A stretch of DNA of 36,664 nt from Candidatus Bathyarchaeota archaeon (GCA_016783485.1 JADHWM010000015.1:1-36664), one strand, 5' to 3'. Numbered from the stretch's first letter, positions 1 through 9,031 are shown. The notes: a model not told the origin generated them from the letters alone. Numbers and translations: made by a program.

Positions 1-432
1 CACGTCCGCCCCCTCCACCCGCGGCTCATTCAACACGAGATAGAACACACCGTCCCCCCTCAACGCCCCCACCACCCTCCCCGCCACATCCCGGAACAGC
101 GGGGGATCCAGCAGCAGCATGCTGTAGACCGCCAGAACCCCGTCGAACTCTTCCTCGTACGCCATCTCGGTCATCGACATCTCCACGAAACACGCCCCCG
201 GCACGTGCCCCCGGGCCAGCTCCACCATCCGAGAGGAGACATCCACACCCACCACGTCGAAACCCCCCTCCACAAGCGCCCCAGCGTAGGGCAGCCCAGT
301 CCCCGAGCCCACGTCGAGAACCCGCCCCCCAGCCGGGAGAGAAGCCATGAAATCACCGAAGAGAGCCCCCACGATCACCCGTTCCCTGGAGTCATACTGG
401 TCAGCGACCCGTTCCCAGGCCCTCCGATTCAT
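1..432 (-). CDS. SAM-dependent class I methyltransferase (C-terminus off the window)
   Basis: The minus strand reads MNRRAWERVADQYDSRERV, then GGRVLDVGSGTG (motif I, the S-adenosylmethionine-binding loop, about residues 41-52) and FDVVGVDVS (motif II acidic residue), followed by a segment like the post-II strand (FDGVLAVYSMLLLDPP). This is the usual Rossmann methyltransferase core. The gene leaves the window at base 1, so the substrate-specific C-terminus is missing and the target cannot be named. The start at 432 is the first ATG; in-frame GTG codons lie just upstream. It is divergent from the amidohydrolase at 557. The coding strand is unusually G-rich. Confidence 0.8.
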   Translation of the reverse strand, partial: MNRRAWERVADQYDSRERVIVGALFGDFMASLPAGGRVLDVGSGTGLPYAGALVEGGFDVVGVDVSSRMVELARGHVPGACFVEMSMTEMAYEEEFDGVLAVYSMLLLDPPLFRDVAGRVVGALRGDGVFYLVLNEPRVEGADV

Positions 433-556
433 ATCCACGACATCGTCGGAACCCAACGCCACACCACAACAACCACAAAACAAGGGCAGATAAATCCCCT
501 CCGGTGACCCGCCCACCTATTATATCCAACATCCCACCAACCATACCCCGTAACAG

Positions 557-1951
557 GTGCCAACCATGGGAGAGACCCTCATCGAGAACGCGTACATCGC
601 CACCATGGACAAAGACGGGACAGTCTACAGGGAGGGCGGCATCCTCATCGAGGACGACAGGATCACGGAGATCGGACCAGACGTGAGGCCCCCCCGGAGC
701 CCCGAGCACGTCATCGACGCCCGCCACATGGTCGCCCTCCCCGGATTCGTCAACGCCCACAGCCACCTCCAACAGTACTTCAGGGGGGTCTACGAGCTCA
801 TAGGCGACTTCTACAAGGTCAACCTCCCCCTCGAGGGCTACCGCCGCCCCGAGGACATGGAATGGCTGGGCCCCGCCAGCTGCGCCGAGTTCATCCACGC
901 CGGATGCACCACCGCCATGGTCATCTACACCTACCCCCACGGATTCGCCGAGAGCGTCGCCCAAGCCGGATTCAGGGCCATCCTCGGCGCGGACATCGAG
1001 GAGGTCGACCTCGTCAGACTCATGGACGGAGCCTACCACTACCTCCCCGAGAAGGGAGAGGCGGCCTACAAACGAGCGGTCGACCTCCACCGGAAATGGG
1101 AGGGAGAAGCCGAGGGACGGATCACCACCATCGTCGCCCCCAAAGCCGCAGACCTCGCCCTCCCCGAGACCTACCTCAAATGCAAGGACCTCGCCGAGGA
1201 ACACGGCCTAAGGATGACCACCCACCTCAGCCAGAGCTGGAGAGAGGTCACCCAGGTCCAGAGACTCTACGGCAAGACCCCGCCCCAGCACCTTCAAGAC
1301 CTCGGGGTCCTCAACAACAGGCTCACCGGCGCCCACTGCACCTACGCCACCGAACAGGACCTCAAACTCATAACCCGGGCCGGCATGGGCATCCTCCACT
1401 GCCGAGCCGTCACCAATCCCCTCCTACGATGGCTCGACACAGGCATCCCCGTAGGCCTAGGCACCGACGACTATTTCCACGACATGCTCCAGCTCCTCAG
1501 GCAGAACCTCCGGGGCCAGAGGACCCGGGCCCGCCTCGCCGGAGGCTCCGAGGGGATGCTCGCATCCAACAGCCTCACAGCCCGCCCCAGCCCCCGCCGC
1601 CTCCTGGAGCTCGCCACCCGGGGAGGCGCCGAGACCCTGGGCATCGCCGACAAAGTGGGATCCTTGGAGCCCGGGAAGAAGGCCGACGTCATCCTCGTCG
1701 ACATGCTCAACCCCCTCCTCACCCCCACAATGGACCCCCTCACCAGCATCGTCCTCTACGGCACCAGCGACGACATCTCCACGGTCATGGTTGACGGTAA
1801 AACCCTGAAACAGGACAAGAGACTCACCACCATCAACCAGAGAGAAGCTCTAACCGGAGCCCAGGGGCGAGTCGAGGAGATCATAGAACGTTTCTTCGCG
1901 GACCACCCTGACCAGAGGGAGAACTGGGAGAAGAGGACACGAAAAAACTGA
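557..1951 (+). CDS. Amidohydrolase-family deaminase/chlorohydrolase-like protein (MtaD/TrzN type)
   Basis: This 464-aa metal-dependent hydrolase has the layout of the amidohydrolase subfamily that holds 5'-methylthioadenosine/S-adenosylhomocysteine deaminase, guanine deaminase and triazine hydrolases. Metal and catalytic residues are visible in order: HSH (68-70) after LPGFVNA, H223 in MTTHLSQS, H260 in GAHC, and D304 in LGTDD. The C-terminal GSLEPGKKADVILVD strand closes the composite beta-sandwich typical of the family. The start is GTG 557 or the in-frame ATG 566; a TATA-like ATTATAT at about 518-524 sits upstream. The substrate cannot be fixed: the first motif is less like bona fide MtaD than like TrzN-type enzymes. 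Codons are strongly C-ending. Confidence 0.88.
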   Translation: MPTMGETLIENAYIATMDKDGTVYREGGILIEDDRITEIGPDVRPPRSPEHVIDARHMVALPGFVNAHSHLQQYFRGVYELIGDFYKVNLPLEGYRRPEDMEWLGPASCAEFIHAGCTTAMVIYTYPHGFAESVAQAGFRAILGADIEEVDLVRLMDGAYHYLPEKGEAAYKRAVDLHRKWEGEAEGRITTIVAPKAADLALPETYLKCKDLAEEHGLRMTTHLSQSWREVTQVQRLYGKTPPQHLQDLGVLNNRLTGAHCTYATEQDLKLITRAGMGILHCRAVTNPLLRWLDTGIPVGLGTDDYFHDMLQLLRQNLRGQRTRARLAGGSEGMLASNSLTARPSPRRLLELATRGGAETLGIADKVGSLEPGKKADVILVDMLNPLLTPTMDPLTSIVLYGTSDDISTVMVDGKTLKQDKRLTTINQREALTGAQGRVEEIIERFFADHPDQRENWEKRTRKN

Positions 1952-1967
1952 CCTAGGCCCATCCACG

Positions 1968-2486
1968 TCAGGGAGGAGTCCACGAGACATACTTGGACGT
2001 CGTGTACTTCTGCTTCACCCGCTCCCCCATCCCTATCCGCACGATCTCCGGCAGAATCCCATCCCGGAACCTCGTAGTCGGGTTCCCGATCTGAATCCCC
2101 TCGCACTCGGGATCCATATACACGTGAAAAGTCCGCCCCCGATGCCGATACGCACTGGTATCCCCCCGCTTATACACCGGCTTGGAATGAATCCTGAACG
2201 GGAACAATTTACACGCCATCGGCTTCATCCCCTGGAGGGTGCAAACCCACCGACCCACCGTGGGCCTCTGGAAGACGCACCGATTCTCTCTGCCATTCCG
2301 GAGAAACACCCGCCCCACCCCAAACTCCAGCACCCCCGTCCCATAGACCTGCGCCACCTTCGCATACTCCTCAGTCTTGAGGGGCACCTTGTACCCATTA
2401 CAGCAGTTACCACACGCGACGCAGGACCAGGAGCTCACCTCGGTCCACGGGATGAGACCAGTTTTACCCATATTACGCAACCTCAT
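1968..2486 (-). CDS. YkgJ-family cysteine-cluster protein
   Basis: This 172-aa protein has an N-terminal CVACGNCC cluster (C22, C25, C28, C29) and further cysteines in ENRCVF, WVCTLQG and MACKLFPF. That pattern defines the YkgJ/CxxCxxCC family, thought to bind zinc or an iron-sulfur centre; its biochemical role is not established. The ATG at 2486 follows a TATA-like TATTTAG about 20 bases upstream, which fits leaderless or short-leader transcription; an in-frame ATG at 2471 is an alternative. It converges on the amidohydrolase with a 16-base gap. Confidence 0.85.
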   Translation of the reverse strand: MRLRNMGKTGLIPWTEVSSWSCVACGNCCNGYKVPLKTEEYAKVAQVYGTGVLEFGVGRVFLRNGRENRCVFQRPTVGRWVCTLQGMKPMACKLFPFRIHSKPVYKRGDTSAYRHRGRTFHVYMDPECEGIQIGNPTTRFRDGILPEIVRIGMGERVKQKYTTSKYVSWTPP

Positions 2487-2558
2487 CCCCCACCGAGAGC
2501 TAAATACCTATCGCGAACAACAGGTCCAGAGACAGAAACCGGCAACACCCAACCGGAG

Positions 2559-2717
2559 CTATTTACTCTCTTTCTCCTGCTCCTCTAGCTCATACAACAG
2601 GCTAGAGATATCCTGATGCTGCCGGATCAACTTCACCGTAAACCTACCGAAGAAATAGAAGATAACTAGGGAAAACAGCAAAAGGCCCCACGTGATGACC
2701 GTAACACTATCGATCAA
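2559..2717 (-). CDS. Small single-span membrane protein (52 aa)
   Basis: Starting from TTG 2717 the minus strand reads MIDSVTVITW, then a hydrophobic span GLLLFSLVIFYFFG (about residues 11-24), then a basic and acidic tail ending in LLYELEEQEKESK. A transmembrane helix followed by a charged, coiled-coil-prone cytoplasmic tail is coherent, and a stop lies just upstream of the start in frame. A GAGG lies five bases before the TTG and a TTATAG element about 35 bases before it. I do not recognise a family. It sits between the YkgJ-like gene and the acetyltransferase, all on the minus strand. Confidence 0.6.
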   Translation of the reverse strand: MIDSVTVITWGLLLFSLVIFYFFGRFTVKLIRQHQDISSLLYELEEQEKESK

Positions 2718-2775
2718 CGCCCTCGTCGACTAGTCAGCCGAGACCGTCTCCTATAACACTTACCACGAGACGGAT

Positions 2776-3270
2776 TCAAACAGACTCATCGATGGGAATG
2801 GCCATCGACCACGCATCCTCCCCATCCATGTAATACCCATAATTCCGCTTAACCCTCGAGAAACCAAGCACGGCATAAAGGTCCAGCGCGGGCTCATTTG
2901 AGACCCTGACCTCGAGATAACACTCCGAAGCGTCATAGGACTCGCGACCATTTCTCATGGCCGCACGCAGAACAGCCGTGGCCATCCCCCGACGCCTGTA
3001 AGGCTCCCTCACGGCGATGGAGACCACATGACAGAGACGGGCGGTCCTCAGGCCCTTGAACTTGGACAGCCCCCTCTCAACACGGCACATGATATACCCC
3101 TGAATCCCGCCGTCAGCCTCAGCCACGATAAAAGTCTCCGGGAAACGCCGATAGAGATCCCTGTAAAAGAACTTGCTGTAATTCTCCGGGAGGCACTCCA
3201 CGTTTATGTCCATCACACGGTCTAGGTCATCGGACCTGAAGCCCCGGATCCTGAAGCCGTCGCCCTCCAA
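2776..3270 (-). CDS. GNAT-family N-acetyltransferase, archaeal RimI/Ard1-like
   Basis: This 164-aa single GNAT domain starts FRIRGFRSDDLDRVMDIN. It has the acetyl-CoA-binding motif A around VVSIAVREPYRRRGMATAVL and motif B in YLEVRVSNEPALDLYAVLGF. The VRxSNxxAxxLYxxLGF signature is typical of N-terminal protein acetyltransferases (archaeal Ard1/RimI). Its likely role is transfer of acetyl from acetyl-CoA to protein N-termini in the cytoplasm. The start is a TTG at 3270; TTTAAA at about 3304-3309 is well placed as its TATA box. It is divergent from the site-2 protease. Confidence 0.88.
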   Translation of the reverse strand: MEGDGFRIRGFRSDDLDRVMDINVECLPENYSKFFYRDLYRRFPETFIVAEADGGIQGYIMCRVERGLSKFKGLRTARLCHVVSIAVREPYRRRGMATAVLRAAMRNGRESYDASECYLEVRVSNEPALDLYAVLGFSRVKRNYGYYMDGEDAWSMAIPIDESV

Positions 3271-3383
3271 TTCAGACTTCCTAAACGTCGCGAATAGAGA
3301 GATTTAAAGACTGCGCTGGAAAAAAGGGGATTCAGTAGGTTTTTAGCCTCCCGCATCGTAGAGGAGTAGACTATCACCAAGAA
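3271..3383. promoter_or_regulatory. Divergent promoter region, acetyltransferase / site-2 protease
   Basis: The 113-base gap holds TTTAAA near 3304-3309, which suits minus-strand transcription toward TTG 3270. A GTTTTTAG near 3338-3345 may serve the plus-strand gene starting at 3384. Assigned from spacing and composition only. Confidence 0.45.
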
Positions 3384-4523
3384 ATGGGAGATGCTGCAAG
3401 GGGAATGACCGCATACCGGATCTCCGACCCGGAGATCGAGGAAGCCATAGAACGCCACTTCAACGTCCACGACAGCTACTTCTACCTCGACGCCCCCACC
3501 TACATCGTCACCCCCATAGACGCCCAGGACCCCCAGGGATCCGTGAAGATCCACTTCGAGGCCCTCGTCGGGGAGGTCCGCCCCCACGGCTACCTCCCTT
3601 TTCTCACCATGGACGTCGACAAATACAGGATAGAGCTCAAAAGAGTCCGCCAGACAGGCCCCCAGAGCCACAGGAGAAACATCTACCTGTTCATCGCCAC
3701 CATAGCCACAGTGTTCCTCGACGGATACCTGAGGAGCAACAACCCGGTCCTGACGCAGATCATGATGCCCGACACCCCCGTCTACATGAACGCCCTGATG
3801 TTCACCGTCGCCATCATCGCCATATTCGGGCTCCACGAACTGGGCCACAAAGCAGTCACAATCCTGAGAGGCGTCGACGCATCCATGCCCTACTTCATCC
3901 CCGCCCCGCCCGGGATGGGGGGCACATTCGGCGCAGTCATCACCCAGAAAGAGCCTCCCACCAACAGGGACGCCCTGTTCGACCTGGGCCTGAGCGGCCC
4001 CCTCGTGGGATTCATCGTCACCATCCTCGTCACCATCGTGGGAATTCGACTCTCCTTCGTCGTCCCCCTCGAAGAGGTGAACGGATGGATGGCCCTATTC
4101 CCCGAGATCCGGTTCCAATCCATCCCATTCCCCCTGATCCTCGAATGGCTCTCCACAGCCCTGAGACCCGTCCCCGAGGACATGGTCCTCATCCTCCACC
4201 CCGTAGGCTTCGCGGCATGGGTCGGATCCCTCGTCACATTCATCAACCTCATCCCCGCCTGGCAACTAGACGGAGGCCACATTAGCAGATCCCTCCTCGG
4301 CAGATCCAATCACAAGATCGTGTCAATAGCCGGAATCTTCATCCTGGTCTTTTCAGGTTACTTCATCATGGCCGTCATGGTCGCATTCTTCATGATGCGC
4401 ACGGACGACCGAGGAGACGCCCTCCTGGACGACGTCTCACCGCTGAGCACATCGAGGAGGCTACTGGTTCTGGTCTACCTCGGGATGATCATCACGACCA
4501 TCGTCTCCCTCAGCCCCTTCTGA
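3384..4523 (+). CDS. Site-2 protease-family (M50) membrane zinc metalloprotease
   Basis: This 379-aa polytopic membrane protein has a soluble N-terminal domain of about 95 residues (AYRISDPEIEEAIERHF...), then several membrane spans. The zinc-binding HELGH is at H151-E152-H155 (IFGLHELGHKAV), and the third ligand lies in NLIPAWQLDGGH (D296). Both hallmarks of intramembrane site-2 proteases are intact. The layout (N-terminal domain, HExxH, long intervening hydrophobic region, LDGG) resembles the archaeal and plant EGY-like branch. The substrate is unknown. The start is ATG 3384; ATG 3405 (MTAYRISD) is an alternative. The last 63 bases overlap the convergent LarA-like gene. Confidence 0.9.
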   Translation: MGDAARGMTAYRISDPEIEEAIERHFNVHDSYFYLDAPTYIVTPIDAQDPQGSVKIHFEALVGEVRPHGYLPFLTMDVDKYRIELKRVRQTGPQSHRRNIYLFIATIATVFLDGYLRSNNPVLTQIMMPDTPVYMNALMFTVAIIAIFGLHELGHKAVTILRGVDASMPYFIPAPPGMGGTFGAVITQKEPPTNRDALFDLGLSGPLVGFIVTILVTIVGIRLSFVVPLEEVNGWMALFPEIRFQSIPFPLILEWLSTALRPVPEDMVLILHPVGFAAWVGSLVTFINLIPAWQLDGGHISRSLLGRSNHKIVSIAGIFILVFSGYFIMAVMVAFFMMRTDDRGDALLDDVSPLSTSRRLLVLVYLGMIITTIVSLSPF

Positions 4524-5768
4524 GGGGACGATCACAGACGAGACCCCATGAGTCACCACCAACGTCCGCCGATTCCTACGCTTCTCCATGACACTCTGGA
4601 AAGCGGCATTCGCCGTCCTCTCCACAGTGAAACCTAGAGGCTCCGCCAGATAACCGGGCAGAGCCGAAACCAGAATCACCTCATTATTCCCCCGTAGAGC
4701 GGATTTGACCGCATATACGGCCCTCGCCCCCAGCACATACCTCCTCCTCAGCTCAGCCAGAGTATCCACCTGAGCCAACGTCTCCAATCCCTCAGCTCCA
4801 AGCCCCTGGGTGCACTCCGCCAAGAAGATGATCGTGGCACCCCTCTTCACCAGGGGAGCGATCCCCCGGAGAGCCCAGACCGCATTATAGAGATCGAAAT
4901 CAAAGCGATCCCCACCAGCGCTCACGATGATGATATCTGCGTCAGCTTCAGCTCTGAGCTGAGGGGGATCGCCTAAGCTCTCAACAACCGTCTTCCAAGA
5001 TGGCTCAATTCCGCCGGATACCGCTGAGGCGATCCTCCCCCAGCCGTCGGTGATCAAATTCAATGCGAGATCCACCCGCGCTATCTCGCAGGCCTCCATC
5101 TGATCAGAATGAGCGGGATTCCCCTCGAAAACCCCCGGGACAACATCGTCCTGGAAAGCGATCTCCCTGTGGCGGATGAGCCCCTCCCGGGAGGCGAGCG
5201 CGGGCATTACAGTGCTCTGAGCCCCTCTCAGCCCTGCGAAATGGTCGGGACTCACCTCCCCAACAGCTATCCTAAGGTCCGCATCCACGAAAGGTTTCGC
5301 TAAGGACACTTCAGTCCTGTACGAGGTGACTCCAACATTTGACGCGTCAACTGAATCCCTCGAATGCTCATGAATGACCACATCTCTAAGGGGCTCAGCC
5401 CCCTGGAGGGCTTGGAGCATATCCGGATTGTCATAATCTCTAAGACTATTTCCTACGACTAGCGATAGATTCTCCTTCGGCACACCATTCTGTCCCAATG
5501 TCCAGACGATGGCCGAAGCCGCAACGGACGCCGTGTAAGGGGCTAAAGTTCCGTCGAGGGCAATAGCAACTTTATTCCTACCCTTCACGAGGTCTTGAAT
5601 GTTCCCCGATCCAAGGGGATTCCCTAATGCTGAGGTCACTACTTCGAAGGGATTCTCGGGCAGCTCCAACTCGGAAGGCTCTATCGTCCCCGCTAGATAT
5701 CTCAGTGGCACGCTGACGTGAACCTCGGTTTTGCCATAAGGGAGCCAGATCTCGACCATCGTGATCAA
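4461..5768 (-). CDS. LarA/DUF2088-family protein with apparently degenerate active site
   Basis: This 435-aa protein is collinear with nickel-pincer lactate racemase LarA: an N-terminal domain from VEIWLPYGKTEVHVSVP, a central PDHFAGLRG segment, and a C-terminal domain with GWGRIASAVSGGIEPSW and a GGDRFDFDLYNAVWALRG region. Placed against my recollection of the Lactobacillus plantarum enzyme, D72 and H200 seem kept, but R75 is L75, catalytic H108 is S108 (GNSLRD), and the cofactor-bearing K184 falls on Q184/S185 (GAQSTVM). It may therefore not carry the Ni-pincer cofactor and may do another reaction. The start is TTG 5768 or the in-frame ATG 5759; TTAAAT at about 5788-5794 lies upstream. Its 3' end overlaps the site-2 protease gene by 63 bases. 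Confidence 0.82.
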   Translation of the reverse strand: MITMVEIWLPYGKTEVHVSVPLRYLAGTIEPSELELPENPFEVVTSALGNPLGSGNIQDLVKGRNKVAIALDGTLAPYTASVAASAIVWTLGQNGVPKENLSLVVGNSLRDYDNPDMLQALQGAEPLRDVVIHEHSRDSVDASNVGVTSYRTEVSLAKPFVDADLRIAVGEVSPDHFAGLRGAQSTVMPALASREGLIRHREIAFQDDVVPGVFEGNPAHSDQMEACEIARVDLALNLITDGWGRIASAVSGGIEPSWKTVVESLGDPPQLRAEADADIIIVSAGGDRFDFDLYNAVWALRGIAPLVKRGATIIFLAECTQGLGAEGLETLAQVDTLAELRRRYVLGARAVYAVKSALRGNNEVILVSALPGYLAEPLGFTVERTANAAFQSVMEKRRNRRTLVVTHGVSSVIVPSEGAEGDDGRDDHPEVDQNQ

Positions 5769-5815
5769 CCTAGATTATTTTCGGACACATTTAATTCAGT
5801 TGCCCAACACTGCGC

Positions 5816-6613
5816 TCAGCCTTGGGGGAGCTGTTCTTCGCATCTCCTCACCAGAAGGTTCGCGACTCGATGGACCCGTTCCTCGACCTCGGTCTGGCTC
5901 TGACCGCTGGATGAGACCCAGAGCCTGATCCCGGACTCGCCGTATGGCTTCACCATCGATTTTATGTAGACCCCGGGGACGTCCTGCATGACCTCGTCGA
6001 TTATCGGGGCCAGGGTTGACTCGTCCCTGAGGGGGAGATAGATGACCTCCTCGGCGAACACCCCCTCGATCATCCCTTTCAGTAACGCGAGGAGTTGGTT
6101 ATCGAAAATCCACATGAGCTCCCCTGGGACACCGGGGAGGCATATTATCTGGGCTCCCTCAACATCGAGGACGACCCCGGGGGCCCCTCCAACCCTATTA
6201 TCCAGAGGCCGGGCCCCCTTGGGCAATATCGCCATTTTTCTACGGGGCTCTGTGATCTCCCCCGTCTCGATCACCCCCCTCTGATGCATTTCAGTATACT
6301 GTCGAGTGACGATCGTGAGGGCCTTGTCGTTAAGCTCGACGGGGAGCTCGAATGCCATCGCGACTCCCGCAAGTGTCTTGTCGTCGTGGGTGGGACCGAG
6401 ACCTCCTGTCGTGAATATGAGATTCGCGCCAGCCAAGAGCATTCGTCTTAAGGCTTTTGAGATGACCTGGATCTCGTCCCTCACTGTCATTTTCTCGGAT
6501 ACCTGGAAGTTCAGGGCTTTGAGCTGATTGATGAGCCACTGGCTATTTGTGTCGAGAACGATACCGTCGAGGATCTCGTTGCCTATCACAAGGATGCCTA
6601 TCTGGGTAGTCAA
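5816..6613 (-). CDS. CinA-like / MoCF-biosynthesis domain protein
   Basis: This 265-aa protein opens with IGILVIGNEILDGIVLDTNSQW and continues with IFTTGGLGPTHDDKT. These are the molybdopterin-binding (MoCF) fold signatures of the CinA N-terminal domain; LPGVPGELMWIF is also typical. CinA proteins in this group can hydrolyse ADP-ribose or related nucleotides; the archaeal short form lacks the C-terminal nicotinamide-nucleotide amidase domain, and that domain is absent here. The start is TTG 6613, with TTTATG at about 6641-6647 as a likely TATA box. It shares strand with the LarA-like gene but is 47 bases away from it. Confidence 0.87.
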   Translation of the reverse strand: MTTQIGILVIGNEILDGIVLDTNSQWLINQLKALNFQVSEKMTVRDEIQVISKALRRMLLAGANLIFTTGGLGPTHDDKTLAGVAMAFELPVELNDKALTIVTRQYTEMHQRGVIETGEITEPRRKMAILPKGARPLDNRVGGAPGVVLDVEGAQIICLPGVPGELMWIFDNQLLALLKGMIEGVFAEEVIYLPLRDESTLAPIIDEVMQDVPGVYIKSMVKPYGESGIRLWVSSSGQSQTEVEERVHRVANLLVRRCEEQLPQG

Positions 6614-6774
6614 GGGCGTTCGTATACTGAAAGATCGATCTACGCATAAACTTTACACTTCTCGCTTATTTTCCAAGCATTCATTGGGAGGAAAAGTAGA
6701 ATAGTTTGGCCTCGTTTTACCAATCATTGGGAAATCTTAAATTATCGAAGGGAGTGAAGAAACCGTTTCATGGG

Positions 6775-7785
6775 GTGTTCTGTCTGGTTTGCACTGTTGT
6801 AGTAGATGGTTTTTTCGGGGATGGCGGCAAAGGGAAGTTGGTCTCATATTTATCCGTCGCCGATGAAATCGCGGTGTGCGCACGGGGAGGTGTAGGCCCC
6901 AACGCGGGTCATACAGTCGTGGATGATGGAGTCACGTTCAAACTCAGGATGGTTCCCTGCGGTTTCGTGAATCACAGCACAAGGCTCCTCATTGGACCGG
7001 GAGTGGTGGTGAACCCCGAGGTCGTGATAAAGGAGGTAAAAGAACTTGGGATCGAGGATCGGTTTGGCATCGACCCCCAGTGCGCAATCATCGAGGCAAA
7101 GCACATCGAGGCAGACGGTAAAGGGCATCTGAAGGAAATAATTGGAACCACGGGCACCGGGACGGGCCCATGCAATGCCGACAGGGCTCTAAGGGTCGCC
7201 AAAATGGCGAAAGAGATACCTGAACTAGAGGAGTTCCTCACCGATGTCTCGACGGAGATCAATGAGGCCATCGACTCGGGGGCCAATGTCCTCCTCGAGG
7301 GGACTCAAGGAACTTATATCAGCCTTTACCACGGCACATACCCGTTTGTAACCAGTAATGATGTCTGTGCCTCCGCCATCTGCTCGGATGTCGGAGTCGG
7401 GCCCACCAAGATCGACGAGGTGATTCTGGTCCTCAAAGCATACGTCACGAGAGTGGGGGCAGGTTTCCTCGCAGGGGAGATAAGTTTTGAGGAAGCAAGG
7501 AACAGAGGGTGGGACGAGTACGGGACCGTGACGGGGAGGCAGCGGAGGGCAGCTCCGTTCAACTTTGAGCTCGCTCGGAGGGCGGTGATGCTCAATGGGG
7601 CTACACAGATCGCCTTGACGAAGCTCGACATATCATACCCTGAGTGCAAGGGCGCATCGGATTATGACGCGCTGAACGAAGAAGCGGTATCTTTCGTCGA
7701 GAAGGTCGAAAAGGAGCTTGGCCTCCCGGTCACGTTCATCGGCACTGGTCCGGGTGTACGGGAGATAATAGACAGGCGTACCTAA
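6775..7785 (+). CDS. purA: Adenylosuccinate synthetase
   Basis: It catalyses GTP-dependent ligation of IMP and aspartate, the first committed step from IMP to AMP. Key sites are visible: VVDGFFGDGGKGK (catalytic Asp16 and GTP loop), GPNAGHT (His46), GTTGTGTGPCNADRA (IMP-binding region), LLEGTQG, and the switch region TSNDVCASA. From GTG 6775 the protein is 336 aa, matching the short archaeal form (about 335-345 aa) and not the roughly 430-aa bacterial form. An upstream TTG at 6706 would add 23 residues that do not resemble the family, and TTAAATTA near 6737-6744 would place the transcript start downstream of it. The stop abuts the convergent dnaJ stop with no gap. Confidence 0.95.
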   Translation: MFCLVCTVVVDGFFGDGGKGKLVSYLSVADEIAVCARGGVGPNAGHTVVDDGVTFKLRMVPCGFVNHSTRLLIGPGVVVNPEVVIKEVKELGIEDRFGIDPQCAIIEAKHIEADGKGHLKEIIGTTGTGTGPCNADRALRVAKMAKEIPELEEFLTDVSTEINEAIDSGANVLLEGTQGTYISLYHGTYPFVTSNDVCASAICSDVGVGPTKIDEVILVLKAYVTRVGAGFLAGEISFEEARNRGWDEYGTVTGRQRRAAPFNFELARRAVMLNGATQIALTKLDISYPECKGASDYDALNEEAVSFVEKVEKELGLPVTFIGTGPGVREIIDRRT

Positions 7786-8907
7786 TCAACGCCTGAACCA
7801 TCCTTTCTTGTTTGATTGTGCCTCAAACTCTTTATCAAGTTCCTCAATAAGCTCTCTCTGCCTTCGAGAAAGTTTCTCTGGTACGTTGACGGTCACGTGG
7901 ACTAGCTGATCTCCTTTCCCGAAACGGCTGGGCATGCCCTCCCCCCTCATCCTGAGGATCGTCCCGCTCTGAGTCCCCGGGGGTACCCTGAGGGATTTCT
8001 CACCGGTCAGGGAGGGAACATTGAGGGATGTTCCGAGGGCGGCGCTGGGAAAGTTGATCTCAGCCTCGTATATGATATCCTTGCCTCGTCGGAGAAGATG
8101 GGGATGGGGTTTGAGCTGGACTCTCACATATAGGTCTCCGGGGGGGCCTCCGAAGGGTCCATCTTCGCCCTGGCTTCGCAGGATGAGCTGGGTGCCGTCG
8201 TCGATCCCCGGAGGGACCTTGACGCTGAGTCGATGCTTCCCAGGCTCCAAGCCCTTCCCTCCGCAGGTTCTGCAGGGGGTCTCCGGGATTCGCCCTCTGC
8301 CCTCGCATCTATCGCAAGGAACCACCCGTATCATCTGGCCGAAGAGTGATTGGGTTCTCTGCTCTATCCTGCCTCGCCCATTACACCTCGGGCACGTGGA
8401 TACATCACTCCCCGGCTCGGCACCATTCCCGCCACATCGGCTGCATGACTGTAGCCTGTTGAGGCTGATCTCCACCTCGGTCCCGAACGCAGCCTGCTCG
8501 AGGGTGACCTGGATCCGGGTCTGAAGGTCGCTGCCCCTGCGTGGCCCAGCCTGGGCCCGCTGGAAATTGAATCCTCCGCCGCCAAACATTCGACCCAAGA
8601 TGTCCTCGAAGTTGAAGCCGAACTCGGAGAAAATATCTCGAAAGTTGGCGCCCCTGAAGATGTCCTCAGTGGAGTATCGGCCGCTGATGCCCGCGTGGCC
8701 GAAGGTGTCGTACTGCTGACGCTTCTCAACGTCGCTGAGGACAGCATAGGCTTCGGAGACCTCTTTGAATTTCTCCTCGGCGTCGGGCTCCTTGTTCCTG
8801 TCGGGGTGATATTGGAAAGCGAGCTTCCTGAATGCCTTCTTGATATCGTCAGGTGAGGCCCCTCGCTCAACGCCGAGAACCTCATAGTAGTCTCTCTTGC
8901 TCGCCAA
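7786..8907 (-). CDS. dnaJ: Chaperone protein DnaJ (type I Hsp40)
   Basis: This 373-aa protein is complete: J domain (residues 1-70) with the HPD triad at 34-36 in FQYHPDRN, then a Gly/Phe-rich stretch ([20 protein letters not shown]). Four CxxCxGxG zinc-finger repeats follow ([32 protein letters not shown]), then the C-terminal client-binding domain. It presents unfolded clients to DnaK and stimulates its ATPase. The start is TTG 8907; a CTTTTTAGG element near 8951-8959 is a candidate TATA box. It is separated from grpE-dnaK by two unrelated genes. Confidence 0.97.
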   Translation of the reverse strand: MASKRDYYEVLGVERGASPDDIKKAFRKLAFQYHPDRNKEPDAEEKFKEVSEAYAVLSDVEKRQQYDTFGHAGISGRYSTEDIFRGANFRDIFSEFGFNFEDILGRMFGGGGFNFQRAQAGPRRGSDLQTRIQVTLEQAAFGTEVEISLNRLQSCSRCGGNGAEPGSDVSTCPRCNGRGRIEQRTQSLFGQMIRVVPCDRCEGRGRIPETPCRTCGGKGLEPGKHRLSVKVPPGIDDGTQLILRSQGEDGPFGGPPGDLYVRVQLKPHPHLLRRGKDIIYEAEINFPSAALGTSLNVPSLTGEKSLRVPPGTQSGTILRMRGEGMPSRFGKGDQLVHVTVNVPEKLSRRQRELIEELDKEFEAQSNKKGWFRR

Positions 8908-9031
8908 AAAGATGCACCGAAGCTGTTTGTCAAAGCCTTTGGATCATCAAGGACCTAAAAAGGTTTAGACGAGGAAAAAAACGCAACTAATCCACTGAAA
9001 TCGGCGGTATGAACGGGAAAGAATCTACGGG

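Noticed and set aside
401-1204. Long minus-strand open frame opposite the amidohydrolase
   Set aside because: Antisense shadow of a high-GC gene; the residues are low-complexity G/V/D/L and it overlaps the real methyltransferase start.
6706-6774. Upstream TTG start for purA
   Set aside because: It would precede the likely transcript start and adds residues absent from short archaeal PurA proteins.
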